Under the pieces are notes generated by a model. It saw only the letters and a program-made list of their open reading frames with translations. It ran no database searches and was not told the DNA's origin. The translations under genes and the position numbers were made by a program. Source: a virus. From it: a stretch of DNA of 64,000 bases. The stretch covers positions 1 through 64,000 of IMG/VR virus record IMGVR_UViG_3300044640_000597; one strand, 5' to 3'. Shown here in pieces: positions 53,563 through 62,296 of this stretch. The first letter of the stretch is position 1; each line of letters opens with the position of its first letter.

Positions 53563-53862
53563 TTAGTTACTTATTTTATTAGTCATCTCTTGCTTAGCTT
53601 TTACTAAGTCTATGCATTTCTCGTATTCTTCGTTTTGTTCAAAATAACTTATCATAAGGTCTGCAACATTCAAAAAGTCCTCAAGCTTGCTAGGGTTAAA
53701 TGGAAAGATAACCACAAGCTTTTCAGTAGTTAACTCAGCCAATGTTTTTTTGGCTGTGATTAACTTATATCCATTATTGTAACAAGCATCAATTGATGCT
53801 ACTTTATCGAAGAACTCCTCCATATCCTGGTCGAATTCCTCGTCGTATTCATCTTCACTCAT
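53563..53862 (-). CDS. Small acidic protein, 99 aa
   Basis: The N-terminus is very acidic (SEDEYDEEFDQDMEEFFDKV) and is followed by a mixed alpha/beta part and a charged C-terminal helix. No recognised family. Its start overlaps the end of the metallophosphoesterase gene by four bases, so the two are probably translated together. It might act as a chaperone or decoy in virion assembly, but that is a guess. Confidence 0.72.
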   Translation of the reverse strand: MSEDEYDEEFDQDMEEFFDKVASIDACYNNGYKLITAKKTLAELTTEKLVVIFPFNPSKLEDFLNVADLMISYFEQNEEYEKCIDLVKAKQEMTNKISN

Positions 53863-55010
53863 TTTACAATAGTTTGTAGATAACCCTCTAGCCCATTAGT
53901 CTTGCTCCATATATAAGCTTGACCTGTCCTAAGAGCTGAGTATCCCATTGTTCTGTGCCAGTCATCATTGGCACAAATGGAGGGGATAAATCTTACTTTA
54001 ATTCCACGGTACTCATTCACCATTTCCTTATGTAAGTGACCACAGTGTACCTCTCTAATCGGGCATCTGGCAAACATTTCTGGTTGCTCAGTTGCCATAA
54101 TCAGCGGCATTTCACTTGGCTTCTCTTTATCCCCGTGAGTAAACATTAACATGTTTACTCCGTACTCTACATACTTTCTACTTTCCATGCTGTTATCTAC
54201 AACGACATTTTTATCGTTACGATACCATCCTTTGATGACATCTCCAGCATAGAACATTCTTTCAAAATCATGATTCCCTGATACTACTATTACATGCACT
54301 GGAGCTTTAGTCTTTAAAAAGTCTATAGCTTTAGTCATCAAGTTGCAGTATCCCTGGAAGCTTTCTCTCCACCCAACTGCATCATGTTGAAAGGTTCCTT
54401 TCGTTGTAGTCAACCTCATCCCCTCGGAATTCATCCCGTCATTCCCGATAGGAAGAATAAACTTCTCAATATTTAATCCCTTTGCCTTGTCCACTAAATT
54501 GTAGACAGTGCTCATGAATTGCTCCTCTACTGCATCCATAGAAAGTTCAGTCAACTTTCCATAGTGTATATCAGGAAGAGAGATCTCATAGGCTACCCCG
54601 TCATCACCATCTTGAAATGGAGCAGACTGCTTGTATACAGTTGGACTGAATATAGCAGCAAACTCCTCAATCTCTATCTTTATCTCAGCCATTGAGATTC
54701 TGTCATTCTTTGTAACTACAGAGAACCGTTGTTCTCCTCCCATTGTCTGCCAGAATTTAACAGAAGATACATCGTCTCTATTAATTCCGTTCTCTAGTAG
54801 ATAGCTTTCAAACTCAGTTATTACACTGTCATTATCGTTAGAGTTATCAGCGAGGCCAAGTCTAGCTTGCTTAAGTAGTTTCTTAGCCTCTCTGATTGCC
54901 TCTAATGCTATCTCTTCTTTAACATCGAACGTAGTAGATACTCTGCTAGGACCACTCTTAAGGTAACCTGGTTTTAGCTTTAGTATGTCTACCAATTCTT
55001 TTAAACTCAC
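53859..55010 (-). CDS. Calcineurin-like metallophosphoesterase, 383 aa
   Basis: Di-metal phosphoesterase motifs appear in order: DIHYG (Asp147, His149), IGNDGMN (Asn190, Asp191), SGNHDFE (Asn246, His247), FTHGDKE (His292) and CGHLHKE (His325, His327). The second motif is GND rather than the usual GD, as in some phage members of the family. About 130 N-terminal residues precede the catalytic domain. The start codon is GTG, overlapping the previous stop as TAGTG. Such enzymes occur in crAss-like structural blocks; the substrate is unknown. Confidence 0.9.
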   Translation of the reverse strand: MSLKELVDILKLKPGYLKSGPSRVSTTFDVKEEIALEAIREAKKLLKQARLGLADNSNDNDSVITEFESYLLENGINRDDVSSVKFWQTMGGEQRFSVVTKNDRISMAEIKIEIEEFAAIFSPTVYKQSAPFQDGDDGVAYEISLPDIHYGKLTELSMDAVEEQFMSTVYNLVDKAKGLNIEKFILPIGNDGMNSEGMRLTTTKGTFQHDAVGWRESFQGYCNLMTKAIDFLKTKAPVHVIVVSGNHDFERMFYAGDVIKGWYRNDKNVVVDNSMESRKYVEYGVNMLMFTHGDKEKPSEMPLIMATEQPEMFARCPIREVHCGHLHKEMVNEYRGIKVRFIPSICANDDWHRTMGYSALRTGQAYIWSKTNGLEGYLQTIVK

Positions 55011-55435
55011 TACTGTACGATTTTTATTAGAGCCTCTAATTGCTCAGCTGATAGATCTTCAGGAAGCAGCTTTTCGTTAATTGTTTTAAGCTCTAGAGTT
55101 GAAGCTGAATCAAGTTTAGCATTAACAGATTCAAGCTGTTCTTTTCTTTTATTGATTACTTCTATATTTTCCTCTTCAAATTTTCTCAATCCTTCTGCAT
55201 CTTCTGCTTCAATAAACCTTTGAGCTTCTATAGAAAGTTTCATAAACTCTTCTGATGGAATTGCTTCAGCTTCAATTGGGTCAAGATGGGCCTTTATTAC
55301 TCCAGTATTTATAATAACTGCTTTAGCATAGGCTACTCCCTTAACCGATCTTGTCTCGTTAAGAGTTTTGAAAATGTTCAAGAACTCTCTGTTTGTTGCT
55401 GTTACGTGTACTCCGTACTTCTCTGCGTTAATCAT
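55010..55435 (-). CDS. Hypothetical protein, 141 aa
   Basis: MINAEKYGVHVTATNREFLN opens a mixed N-terminal part, followed by a long charged, probably coiled-coil region rich in Glu and Leu (about 65-141). No enzyme motif. Its TAG stop is followed immediately by TGA and overlaps the GTG start of the phosphoesterase gene, so the two are coupled. Perhaps an assembly factor or minor structural protein. Confidence 0.75.
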   Translation of the reverse strand: MINAEKYGVHVTATNREFLNIFKTLNETRSVKGVAYAKAVIINTGVIKAHLDPIEAEAIPSEEFMKLSIEAQRFIEAEDAEGLRKFEEENIEVINKRKEQLESVNAKLDSASTLELKTINEKLLPEDLSAEQLEALIKIVQ

Positions 55436-55460
55436 TTGTATTTGGTTTTAAAAAGTTTGC

Positions 55461-56747
55461 TTATTCTGCAGTAGCGTATACTCTGATCCAAGCATCCACT
55501 CCGTTAATTTTAACTCTAATTGCTCCAGTCTTAGCACCAGCTGATGCTGATGAACTAGATATTGAGTTAGCACTAGCTGCTCCACTAGTTCCGACAAAGT
55601 TAGCAAAAGATTCGTCTGTGTCAAGCTGTTCTATTGTAACTACTGGAATATTTGCAGTTGTGCTGTTTTGTTTAACATGTAATGGTCCTGATGGAGTATC
55701 AGTACCAATACCTACATATCTACTTGCTCCTTTAATAGTTATAATTTTTTGTGCAACTGCTGATGAACTGTATCCCCAGAAAGTATAATCTCCTGATGAG
55801 CCAGTGCCATCATGATTACCTGGATAGAATTCTAGCTCACCACCTGCATTGGCTCCTTGAGAATTACCAGCTTTAATGTACAGAGCTCCACCTTTATTAG
55901 ATGCATTAGCATCTGCTGATTTAAATGTAAGAGCACCAGGGGCAGTAGCAGCAGTTAACACAGATCCAATAACTTGAGCTATGTTACCATTGACATAGAT
56001 ATTAGCACCTACGTTTAAGTCTCCAGTAAAGAAAGGAGTTGGAGAGCCACTGCCGATGAAGGTTTGACCAGTAGTGTTTACTTTAATACCTCTGTTACCA
56101 GTATCTCCACTAATCCAGTTTAGTCCATACAAGTTATACCCTGCACCATTTACTGTATTTGTAAATGCAGACAATGCAGCTGCAATAGTGATTGAGCCAG
56201 GACCATTTGTAATTGTTATATTGGCACCAGCTGTAAGATTAGCAAGTATTGGGGATAAACCAGTTCTTCCAATTGGAATCTGACCATTGGCCGCTGCTCC
56301 TAAAGCAGATAAGGCTGATCCACCATTTCCTATAAGTAGAGAGTTGGCTACCAAAGAAGAAGCCCCTGTACCACCGTTAGCAACTGGGAGTATACCACTT
56401 ATATAAGCAGCAGCTAGGTTTACTGCTGAAAGGAAAAGAGATGTTGTATTGTTGCAGTTAGCTAGATTGATATTAGCTTCATTAACTTGGAGAGTAATGT
56501 TGTTACTTGCAGTAGCAACAGTCAACAAATTATTAAGAGACCTAATACCTTTAAAGTTAAGTGCATTCTTATTAGTAATGCTAATAAACAAAGATTCACT
56601 CGTAGTCCCTAGAGTATTAACTGTTGGGAACAAGTCTTGAAGCAAAAACTTATTGTTAACAGGACCTACTGCATTTGAAGTCAGCAAGTAGTCATTTGCT
56701 CCTACACTTGTTTTAGCTAAAGCTGCTAGGCTGGTTATAGTTGCCAT
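55461..56747 (-). CDS. Fibre-like protein (head or tail fibre), 428 aa
   Basis: The N-terminal part LAALAKTSVGANDYLLTSN looks like a virion-attachment domain. The centre has GILPVANGGTGASSLVANS, GNGGSALSALGAA and ANITITNGPGSITIA, typical of collagen-poor trimeric phage fibres with shallow repeats. The C-terminal region (YVGIGTDTPSGPLHVK, SSSSASAGAKTGAIRVKING) resembles a receptor-facing tip with an IRVKINGVDAWI ending. No chaperone domain is obvious. Whether it decorates the head or the tail cannot be told from sequence. Confidence 0.82.
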   Translation of the reverse strand: MATITSLAALAKTSVGANDYLLTSNAVGPVNNKFLLQDLFPTVNTLGTTSESLFISITNKNALNFKGIRSLNNLLTVATASNNITLQVNEANINLANCNNTTSLFLSAVNLAAAYISGILPVANGGTGASSLVANSLLIGNGGSALSALGAAANGQIPIGRTGLSPILANLTAGANITITNGPGSITIAAALSAFTNTVNGAGYNLYGLNWISGDTGNRGIKVNTTGQTFIGSGSPTPFFTGDLNVGANIYVNGNIAQVIGSVLTAATAPGALTFKSADANASNKGGALYIKAGNSQGANAGGELEFYPGNHDGTGSSGDYTFWGYSSSAVAQKIITIKGASRYVGIGTDTPSGPLHVKQNSTTANIPVVTIEQLDTDESFANFVGTSGAASANSISSSSASAGAKTGAIRVKINGVDAWIRVYATAE

Positions 56748-56748
56748 T

Positions 56749-58584
56749 TTATATAATAATTTTTTGATTAAACTCAGTGGTTAATGGTATTCCTGTTTCT
56801 CCTCCAAGTCCACTTGTTCTTAATCCAAGGCTCGGAGTAACAGGAGTAGTAGGAGTTGGAGCTGGACCTGTAACTATACAGTCTGCACAGAATCTATTTG
56901 CAAAATCTATAAATGTCTTTAAATAAGTATTATCGTTTTCAGATGCAAACTCTACTGCATAGGTAGCTGCCCCAATAGTTCCAGGCAGTGGATCTTGAAT
57001 GATAATAGTAGTTTTATTTGTAGTTGCATTATAAACAGCATCTACAATTGTAGTAGTAAAGTCTACTGGAATAGTAGAAGCAGTCACTGGTGCATACAAT
57101 GCCCAAGTTGTACCGTTAGCTACAGTGAATAAAGCAGGAGTACTAATAGTTCCAAATGGAATTACTGTGTTATTTAGTGGAGGTCCAGCTTGATTGTAAA
57201 GAATATTTGTAACGTAGTTACTACCTGAAGTTGCATAAGAGTCTCCAAGATTGTTAAGCAAGCTAAAAGTATAACCTGTTATTAGGAATGGTAATCCCCC
57301 TGGAGCTATGTAAAATGCTGAAACTGTTGTATTTATTAATACAGACCCTTCAAGTACTGCATAATCTGTAACAGCTTCAATATGAAAAATAAAAGTTTCA
57401 AATTGAGATAAATCTCCATTTACTACAATTGTGGTTTGCCCTTCAACTAGTACAGGTAGATTACCAGTAGGAAGATTAGGGTATATAGCAGTAATTATAT
57501 TTTCTCTATCGTATATGCAATCTAGAGCTCTGTCTTCATTTTTCTGACCTAAAAGCTCAATGATTAACTTAAGCTTTGAAAGTTCTCTATAATCACACTT
57601 AACTCCCCCAATAACTTTGTTATAGAATGTAGTGCCTTTTACTGCTAGACATTCTTGGTATTGTGACAGTTTGGTATTGTAGTCAACTCCGTTAACTTGA
57701 GCAGGAACCTCAGCTATATCTTTGTACTCAACAGATGGGAGGGGAGAATCTTCTCCAGTAGGGTCAGTAACAATTGTTGTTTTAACTGCACAGATATTGT
57801 CTATAGCCCTTCCCTTACTTCCAGTTATGGTACCGTAGCACTGATTGGGGTCAAATACTTCTACTTTTAAAGTAGTATTTCCCTCACAAGTAAGCTCTAC
57901 TTCTAAAAGATTAAAAGCTCCAGAAGTATCATCCAATGGATGTGTATATACTTTCGTACCTGCATATATTTTTATGTAGGCTTGATCAAGTTGTGTTGGT
58001 GTACAATATCCTGTTCGAGTACTTGTAGAATAGTCAAGACTTATAGTATAAGTTTCTCCTATAGTTAATACACTTGCTTGAGATAACGATCCTAAAAGAG
58101 CATTATCAAATATTATACATCCACTAAAAGTTCCACTCCAAGCACCATTTGTAACAGTCCATCCAGTAGAGTTTGAATCAAAAGTACCATTTGATACTGT
58201 ACATGCACCAGATGGGCCAGGAGCTGTGATGTAATCTACTCCTACACTTGTAAAGTATGCACCAAAACTTATATCAGACCAACCACTTGTTGGGGGGCAA
58301 GAATTGTTATTAACTCCTGTGGCAGAAGATGCCCATACTTTAACGCCATTTGCATCTAGGATTAGCCAGTTTGGAGCACTGTATACTACTGAAAATGTTT
58401 TTCCCCCAAAATCAAAGAGTATATCGTACCCTATTAAAGCTAAGGGATTGTCCTTAGTAACAGCAGTAGCAGTTTCTGTTCTGCCACCTGCATCAACTAA
58501 CGTAAAAGTCAACCCCTCACATGGAACGGTAGCTGCTGCTGGGGCTCTTACCCCAGCTTCTATACAGTCTTTACAAATTGCCAT
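56749..58584 (-). CDS. Adhesin-like structural protein with carbohydrate-binding-type region, 611 aa
   Basis: The N-terminus MAICKDCIEAG is a CxxC head. Residues about 120-270 resemble a jelly-roll carbohydrate-binding module (NGTFDSNSTGWTVTNGAWSG, YTISLDYS, LKVEVFDPNQC). Further beta-rich repeats follow, and a late CADC pair (about 565). It adjoins the fibre gene, so it is probably a surface appendage that binds bacterial glycans. The binding role is inferred from fold resemblance only. Confidence 0.78.
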   Translation of the reverse strand: MAICKDCIEAGVRAPAAATVPCEGLTFTLVDAGGRTETATAVTKDNPLALIGYDILFDFGGKTFSVVYSAPNWLILDANGVKVWASSATGVNNNSCPPTSGWSDISFGAYFTSVGVDYITAPGPSGACTVSNGTFDSNSTGWTVTNGAWSGTFSGCIIFDNALLGSLSQASVLTIGETYTISLDYSTSTRTGYCTPTQLDQAYIKIYAGTKVYTHPLDDTSGAFNLLEVELTCEGNTTLKVEVFDPNQCYGTITGSKGRAIDNICAVKTTIVTDPTGEDSPLPSVEYKDIAEVPAQVNGVDYNTKLSQYQECLAVKGTTFYNKVIGGVKCDYRELSKLKLIIELLGQKNEDRALDCIYDRENIITAIYPNLPTGNLPVLVEGQTTIVVNGDLSQFETFIFHIEAVTDYAVLEGSVLINTTVSAFYIAPGGLPFLITGYTFSLLNNLGDSYATSGSNYVTNILYNQAGPPLNNTVIPFGTISTPALFTVANGTTWALYAPVTASTIPVDFTTTIVDAVYNATTNKTTIIIQDPLPGTIGAATYAVEFASENDNTYLKTFIDFANRFCADCIVTGPAPTPTTPVTPSLGLRTSGLGGETGIPLTTEFNQKIII

Positions 58585-58593
58585 TGTATTTTA

Positions 58594-59079
58594 TTAACAA
58601 CCACATGCACATGTTTCAGTGCAGAAGTCTTTAGCTTTATTGTATTTGTTAATAGCGTCTGTAATATTTGTGTCTGAGTATGCAGAGTGCTGTGCTGATT
58701 TAATTAGTAGATCAATCTTTTCGGCCTTTCTTAGGTCTTCATCACATTTATCACAATGGCAGTGACAGTCGATGGCTGATTGAACAAGGGCTGCTATACA
58801 GCAATAAATCTCAGCAGCTCCTATTGTATAAACTGTAGGTTTAAGAGAGTCGACAGTATCTGTTATACTAATAACTCCATTAAATAACTCCCCAGCTGTT
58901 TCGTTATCTAATATCCAAGTAACATTCCCAGCTACTGCTGTCAATACCCCACTAGTTACAGTCGTCTCTGTAATGTAGTTATAGTAGGTAAAGTTAACAG
59001 TTGCAGGAACTCCAGATGCTACGACAGTTATCTTCTTGCAGTCAGGAGCTATAGTTACCGAGTTAATTACTGTAGCCAT
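58594..59079 (-). CDS. Cys-rich structural protein, 161 aa
   Basis: The start at 59079 (MATVINSVTIAPDCK) is chosen because a longer frame begins inside the terminator hairpin. The N-terminal half is an Ig-like beta domain. The C-terminal half has a dense cysteine pattern (CC, then CHCHCDKCDEDLRKAEKI, and CTETCACGC at the end), suited to metal binding or disulfides. It precedes the adhesin-like gene and could be a capsid or appendage anchor. Function not known. Confidence 0.75.
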   Translation of the reverse strand: MATVINSVTIAPDCKKITVVASGVPATVNFTYYNYITETTVTSGVLTAVAGNVTWILDNETAGELFNGVISITDTVDSLKPTVYTIGAAEIYCCIAALVQSAIDCHCHCDKCDEDLRKAEKIDLLIKSAQHSAYSDTNITDAINKYNKAKDFCTETCACGC

Positions 59080-59102
59080 TAGATAGTTTTTGTAAAGATA
59101 AT

Positions 59103-59132
59103 AAAAAGCAGGGGATTTCTCCCCCACTTTTT
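59103..59132 (-). terminator. Rho-independent terminator after the 340-aa structural gene
   Basis: AAAAAG (59103-59108) and GGGGA (59111-59115) pair with TCCCC (59120-59124) and CTTTTT (59127-59132), with a two-base mismatch between the two helices. On the minus strand a T-rich tail follows. It lies between the structural gene ending at 59149 and the Cys-rich gene starting at 59079, and could give the upstream gene a strong discrete transcript. Confidence 0.75.
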
Positions 59133-59148
59133 AATGATTAATTTTAGA

Positions 59149-60171
59149 TTAGAATATCTGTTCAGAGTCAGTACCTCCAGTGAATCCAAATACTGTAGCA
59201 ACCTCAGTACCAGTAGACGCACCAGCATATGATAGTGCAGTGCTGCTACCTCCGAAGAAGATTTGAACAGTGTTTAGTTCCCCAGCACGAGCAATACCTG
59301 TAGATGAAGGCCAGTCGTGTGCGTACTGAATTTCAAGTACATCGTACTTATATCCAGCTTGAGCAAAAGTTGGGAAAGTAAATGGGAAGTACATACGGTT
59401 GAAGTTACCGTAACGTGCACGTTGGCTTTTCTCAGCAGAAAGAGCTTCTACATAATTAGAGGTAGCATCAGTTCTAGATGCAGTAACTGAACCTACAGGA
59501 CCTGACTTATCAGAGTACTGAGAGGTAACATCAAACTCAACTCCGTAGTGACGAGCAGTAAGGACAAGGCCTGAGGTACCGCTATCTGTAGCAGCAAACA
59601 AAGCATTAAAAGTAACATTATTTACAATTGCATTGTAAAGAGCAGTTACCAAGGCAGTTTCAGAACCACCATGAACAGATGCTGAAACTTCAATATTAAA
59701 GATCATACGACCAGCAGAGAAGTTACCGAGCAATGGGAATTGATATCCACCACCAGACAAATCTACTGCAGTACCATCTTGATAGTAGTTTGCATAAGTA
59801 GTTGGGGCAGTACGAAGTGCAATTCTGAGCATTACATCTTTAGTAGATGTTGGGGCTCCAGTGTCAATTGTTTGAGTTGCCCGTGTAGGAACTATTGAAG
59901 TCCACTCACGATAGTTAATTCTTTTGATAAGATCAGTATCAATGATTGGAGTAGCAATAGCTTGCCCAGAAGGCATGTTTTGAACAATTTGAATTCTCTT
60001 TTTGTTCCAAGCTCCAGAAGTACGAAGAGCTGTAACAAAGTTTGTAGAGCCATCTACATCCCAAACTGACATTGTAGACACGTTAGCAGCTGCATTAGTG
60101 CTAAATGCCGTAGTAGAAATCATATCAGGGTTATTTACAACAAATACCTGACTTAAGTTTTGAGGTGCCAT
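59149..60171 (-). CDS. Virion structural protein, 340 aa
   Basis: The start MAPQNLSQVFVVNNPDMIST leads into a beta-rich protein with many Thr, Ala and Ser residues and short aromatic segments (YREWTSIVPTRA, YGNFNRMYFPFTFP), typical of capsid decoration or tail-tube proteins. It is followed by its own terminator and has an AT-rich leader, so it may be abundant. No specific role is assigned; major virion protein is inference from position and composition. Confidence 0.78.
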   Translation of the reverse strand: MAPQNLSQVFVVNNPDMISTTAFSTNAAANVSTMSVWDVDGSTNFVTALRTSGAWNKKRIQIVQNMPSGQAIATPIIDTDLIKRINYREWTSIVPTRATQTIDTGAPTSTKDVMLRIALRTAPTTYANYYQDGTAVDLSGGGYQFPLLGNFSAGRMIFNIEVSASVHGGSETALVTALYNAIVNNVTFNALFAATDSGTSGLVLTARHYGVEFDVTSQYSDKSGPVGSVTASRTDATSNYVEALSAEKSQRARYGNFNRMYFPFTFPTFAQAGYKYDVLEIQYAHDWPSSTGIARAGELNTVQIFFGGSSTALSYAGASTGTEVATVFGFTGGTDSEQIF

Positions 60172-60207
60172 TTTTATAAAATTTAGGCGTTAAACACATT
60201 ATTTGAA

Positions 60208-61377
60208 TTATTCACTTTCGAGGTTTTCCATCGATTGCGAGTTATACCTTTGGGATTCGATACCCTCCAGTATGCTTTTAATAGTCATTTCTACAATTTC
60301 TTGGTGAGTATGCTCTGCTAATTCACAGCCTACTCCCCCAGTTATAGAAATAACTTTTGGTTTTCTTATATAAACAATATGTACCGTAGGTACAACAAAT
60401 GTGTTGTCTGAGTACAAATTGATGTAATTTTCTTTAATTGAGTATGGAACATAATCGTACCCAGTTCTGCTAAATGGATCCTTCATTACAGTTGGGATAT
60501 CATCACTTTGAGCAAACCAACATTGACTCAATCTTTTATCTGCACTTGGAGCAGTTCTTCTAGTTACAGAATAAGTTGATTTAATTGTTTCATATACTTG
60601 AATAGATGATTCTAATCCAAGAGTTGGTAATATCCATGTAGCTCTAATGAATCCCGCAGTAACAGGGTCTGCCTGTAGAACTGTAGTAGAATTACTTAAA
60701 TATATATGGTTACTGTCTACGGGAGGATCTAGTTGAGCTCCAGTATTGTTTAAGTTCTCTAGTACATTAGCATTATAAGAAGGTATGAAACCTCCTAGAT
60801 AATTAGTAGGTAGTATCAAATCATCACTAGTTATCTGCTGTCCTAATGGAAGGTTTACGGCCGATATCCAGTTTACCCCATCAAAGTATGATATACTTGT
60901 AAGTATGTAACCTGGCAATGGCGGGGTAAGACTCATCTTAACCCAATCCGTAGTAGTGACTTCGTTTACTAACTGAGTATCTACATTTATGGGTCCATTA
61001 CAATTGTAATGAACTTCAGCTGTAACTGATACTAGAAAAAGATAATCTAACGGAAGAGTAGCTTTTTCTATGTATATGTTTGTATTGCTAGTATTGTAGA
61101 TATACCAACCCAAAGCATCTAGTAGAAATCCCCCAGTAGAGAGTGTATTAGAGTTAGTAGTTACTACTAAGTTCCTTAGGTCATCTACTCTTTTTTGGGA
61201 TTGTTCAAACCCTCTACCCTGTCTGTTTGACATTGGATTGTACCGTTGCTTGATGAATCTCATCATAGCAATGTTTAACTCAAAGTCTATCTCTTGAGGT
61301 AAAAGGATGTCAGCCTGGAAGGATGCAATCTTTTGCACCCCCAGGTTGACAGCTATATGCATTTCGTTTACGGTCAT
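60208..61377 (-). CDS. Conserved crAss-like structural protein, 389 aa
   Basis: The N-terminal helix-rich start (TVNEMHIAVNLGVQKIASFQ, ADILLPQEIDFELN, MMRFIKQRY) resembles a conserved gene near the capsid gene of crAss-like phages. The centre is beta-rich, and the C-terminal end has CELAEHTHQEIVEMTIKSIL. It is likely a connector, ring or tail component. It begins three bases after the stop of the 268-aa gene. Confidence 0.8.
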   Translation of the reverse strand: MTVNEMHIAVNLGVQKIASFQADILLPQEIDFELNIAMMRFIKQRYNPMSNRQGRGFEQSQKRVDDLRNLVVTTNSNTLSTGGFLLDALGWYIYNTSNTNIYIEKATLPLDYLFLVSVTAEVHYNCNGPINVDTQLVNEVTTTDWVKMSLTPPLPGYILTSISYFDGVNWISAVNLPLGQQITSDDLILPTNYLGGFIPSYNANVLENLNNTGAQLDPPVDSNHIYLSNSTTVLQADPVTAGFIRATWILPTLGLESSIQVYETIKSTYSVTRRTAPSADKRLSQCWFAQSDDIPTVMKDPFSRTGYDYVPYSIKENYINLYSDNTFVVPTVHIVYIRKPKVISITGGVGCELAEHTHQEIVEMTIKSILEGIESQRYNSQSMENLESE

Positions 61378-61380
61378 CTA

Positions 61381-62187
61381 TTAAGATACTTCTTTGAGCC
61401 TTGCTCTCATTGTATTTACTTGACCAGAGTTTTTCTTGTTTTTAAAGTAAACAATTGCATCTTTCATATCCTCTCCGATTGTCTCGTCTTGGAAAATCAC
61501 TTGATTACCAATACGACGGAGAACATCTTTTGCAACCATTTCTTCAATTTCTGCCTGAACTTCTAAGTTGTCGTCCGTGCAGTATTTCAAGAACTTCTCT
61601 GGGCTATTTCCTTTATAATCGTACAAAGTATTCTCGATTTCCATGTCTGAGAGTCTTTCTGGATCTCCGTCCACAAGAACTCTAAGCAACATTTTCATCT
61701 TCTCGATGTTTCCAGTGAGTTTGATAAACTCTTTGTCTGCATCTTTTTTAACTTGTACTTTAGCATTCTTTTTAAGAAGATCTTTTTGTGGATCATAGAT
61801 GTAAAATCTTTTGTTTGCATCCACTTTCATTTCTTCTTCAGACATTGCAACATGTCTGTGCTTTAAGCACCATTTATAATAGATGTAATCCATTGTATTA
61901 ATTGGACTACCATCTTCATAAGTGCCGATCTCAAGTTCTGCTCCTTCAAAAGGAACTTTCAAATTAAGGCTAGCCCAAAAGTCTTTTGTTTTTGCAGGCC
62001 ATTCTTGGTGACCAGCTGGCACATCAATAAAATTTTTCAAGAGTGTTGCCTCTTCATCTCCATCAACTCCTTTGAGTGGGAGGCGATCTACAAACATAGA
62101 TCCGAGTTTAATCTTTGCTCCAGCTCTGATTTCCTTTGGTAGGTGATTCAGAACCTCTTTGCGTCTGATAATAACTTTACGTTCCAT
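61381..62187 (-). CDS. Conserved crAss-like protein downstream of the capsid gene, 268 aa
   Basis: A Lys/Asp/Glu-rich soluble protein opening MERKVIIRRKEVLNHLPKEI. An extended N-terminal part is followed by long helices (FIKLTGNIEKMKMLLRVLV, ILRR-type segment near the end). I recall a similar gene just after the capsid protein in this phage group. It may be a capsid-associated or assembly protein; function not known. Confidence 0.78.
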   Translation of the reverse strand: MERKVIIRRKEVLNHLPKEIRAGAKIKLGSMFVDRLPLKGVDGDEEATLLKNFIDVPAGHQEWPAKTKDFWASLNLKVPFEGAELEIGTYEDGSPINTMDYIYYKWCLKHRHVAMSEEEMKVDANKRFYIYDPQKDLLKKNAKVQVKKDADKEFIKLTGNIEKMKMLLRVLVDGDPERLSDMEIENTLYDYKGNSPEKFLKYCTDDNLEVQAEIEEMVAKDVLRRIGNQVIFQDETIGEDMKDAIVYFKNKKNSGQVNTMRARLKEVS

Positions 62188-62250
62188 AATTTTAGTTCTT
62201 TTTATTAGTTAAGCTTGGGGAAAGAATAACCCAAGGTTTTATATATTTTT

Positions 62251-62277
62251 AAAAGGGGGCTTTGACACCCCCTTTTT
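62251..62277 (-). terminator. Rho-independent terminator after the capsid gene
   Basis: AAAAGGGGG (62251-62259) pairs perfectly with CCCCCTTTT (62268-62276) around an 8-base loop. It lies 20 bases after the capsid stop codon (read on the minus strand) and before the 268-aa gene, consistent with very high expression of the capsid gene followed by partial termination. Confidence 0.85.
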
Positions 62278-62296
62278 ATTGCAAACCAAACACAAA

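Noticed and set aside
59080-59127. Upstream start for the Cys-rich protein
   Set aside because: The extra codons run through the terminator hairpin of the previous gene; ATG at 59079 is cleaner.
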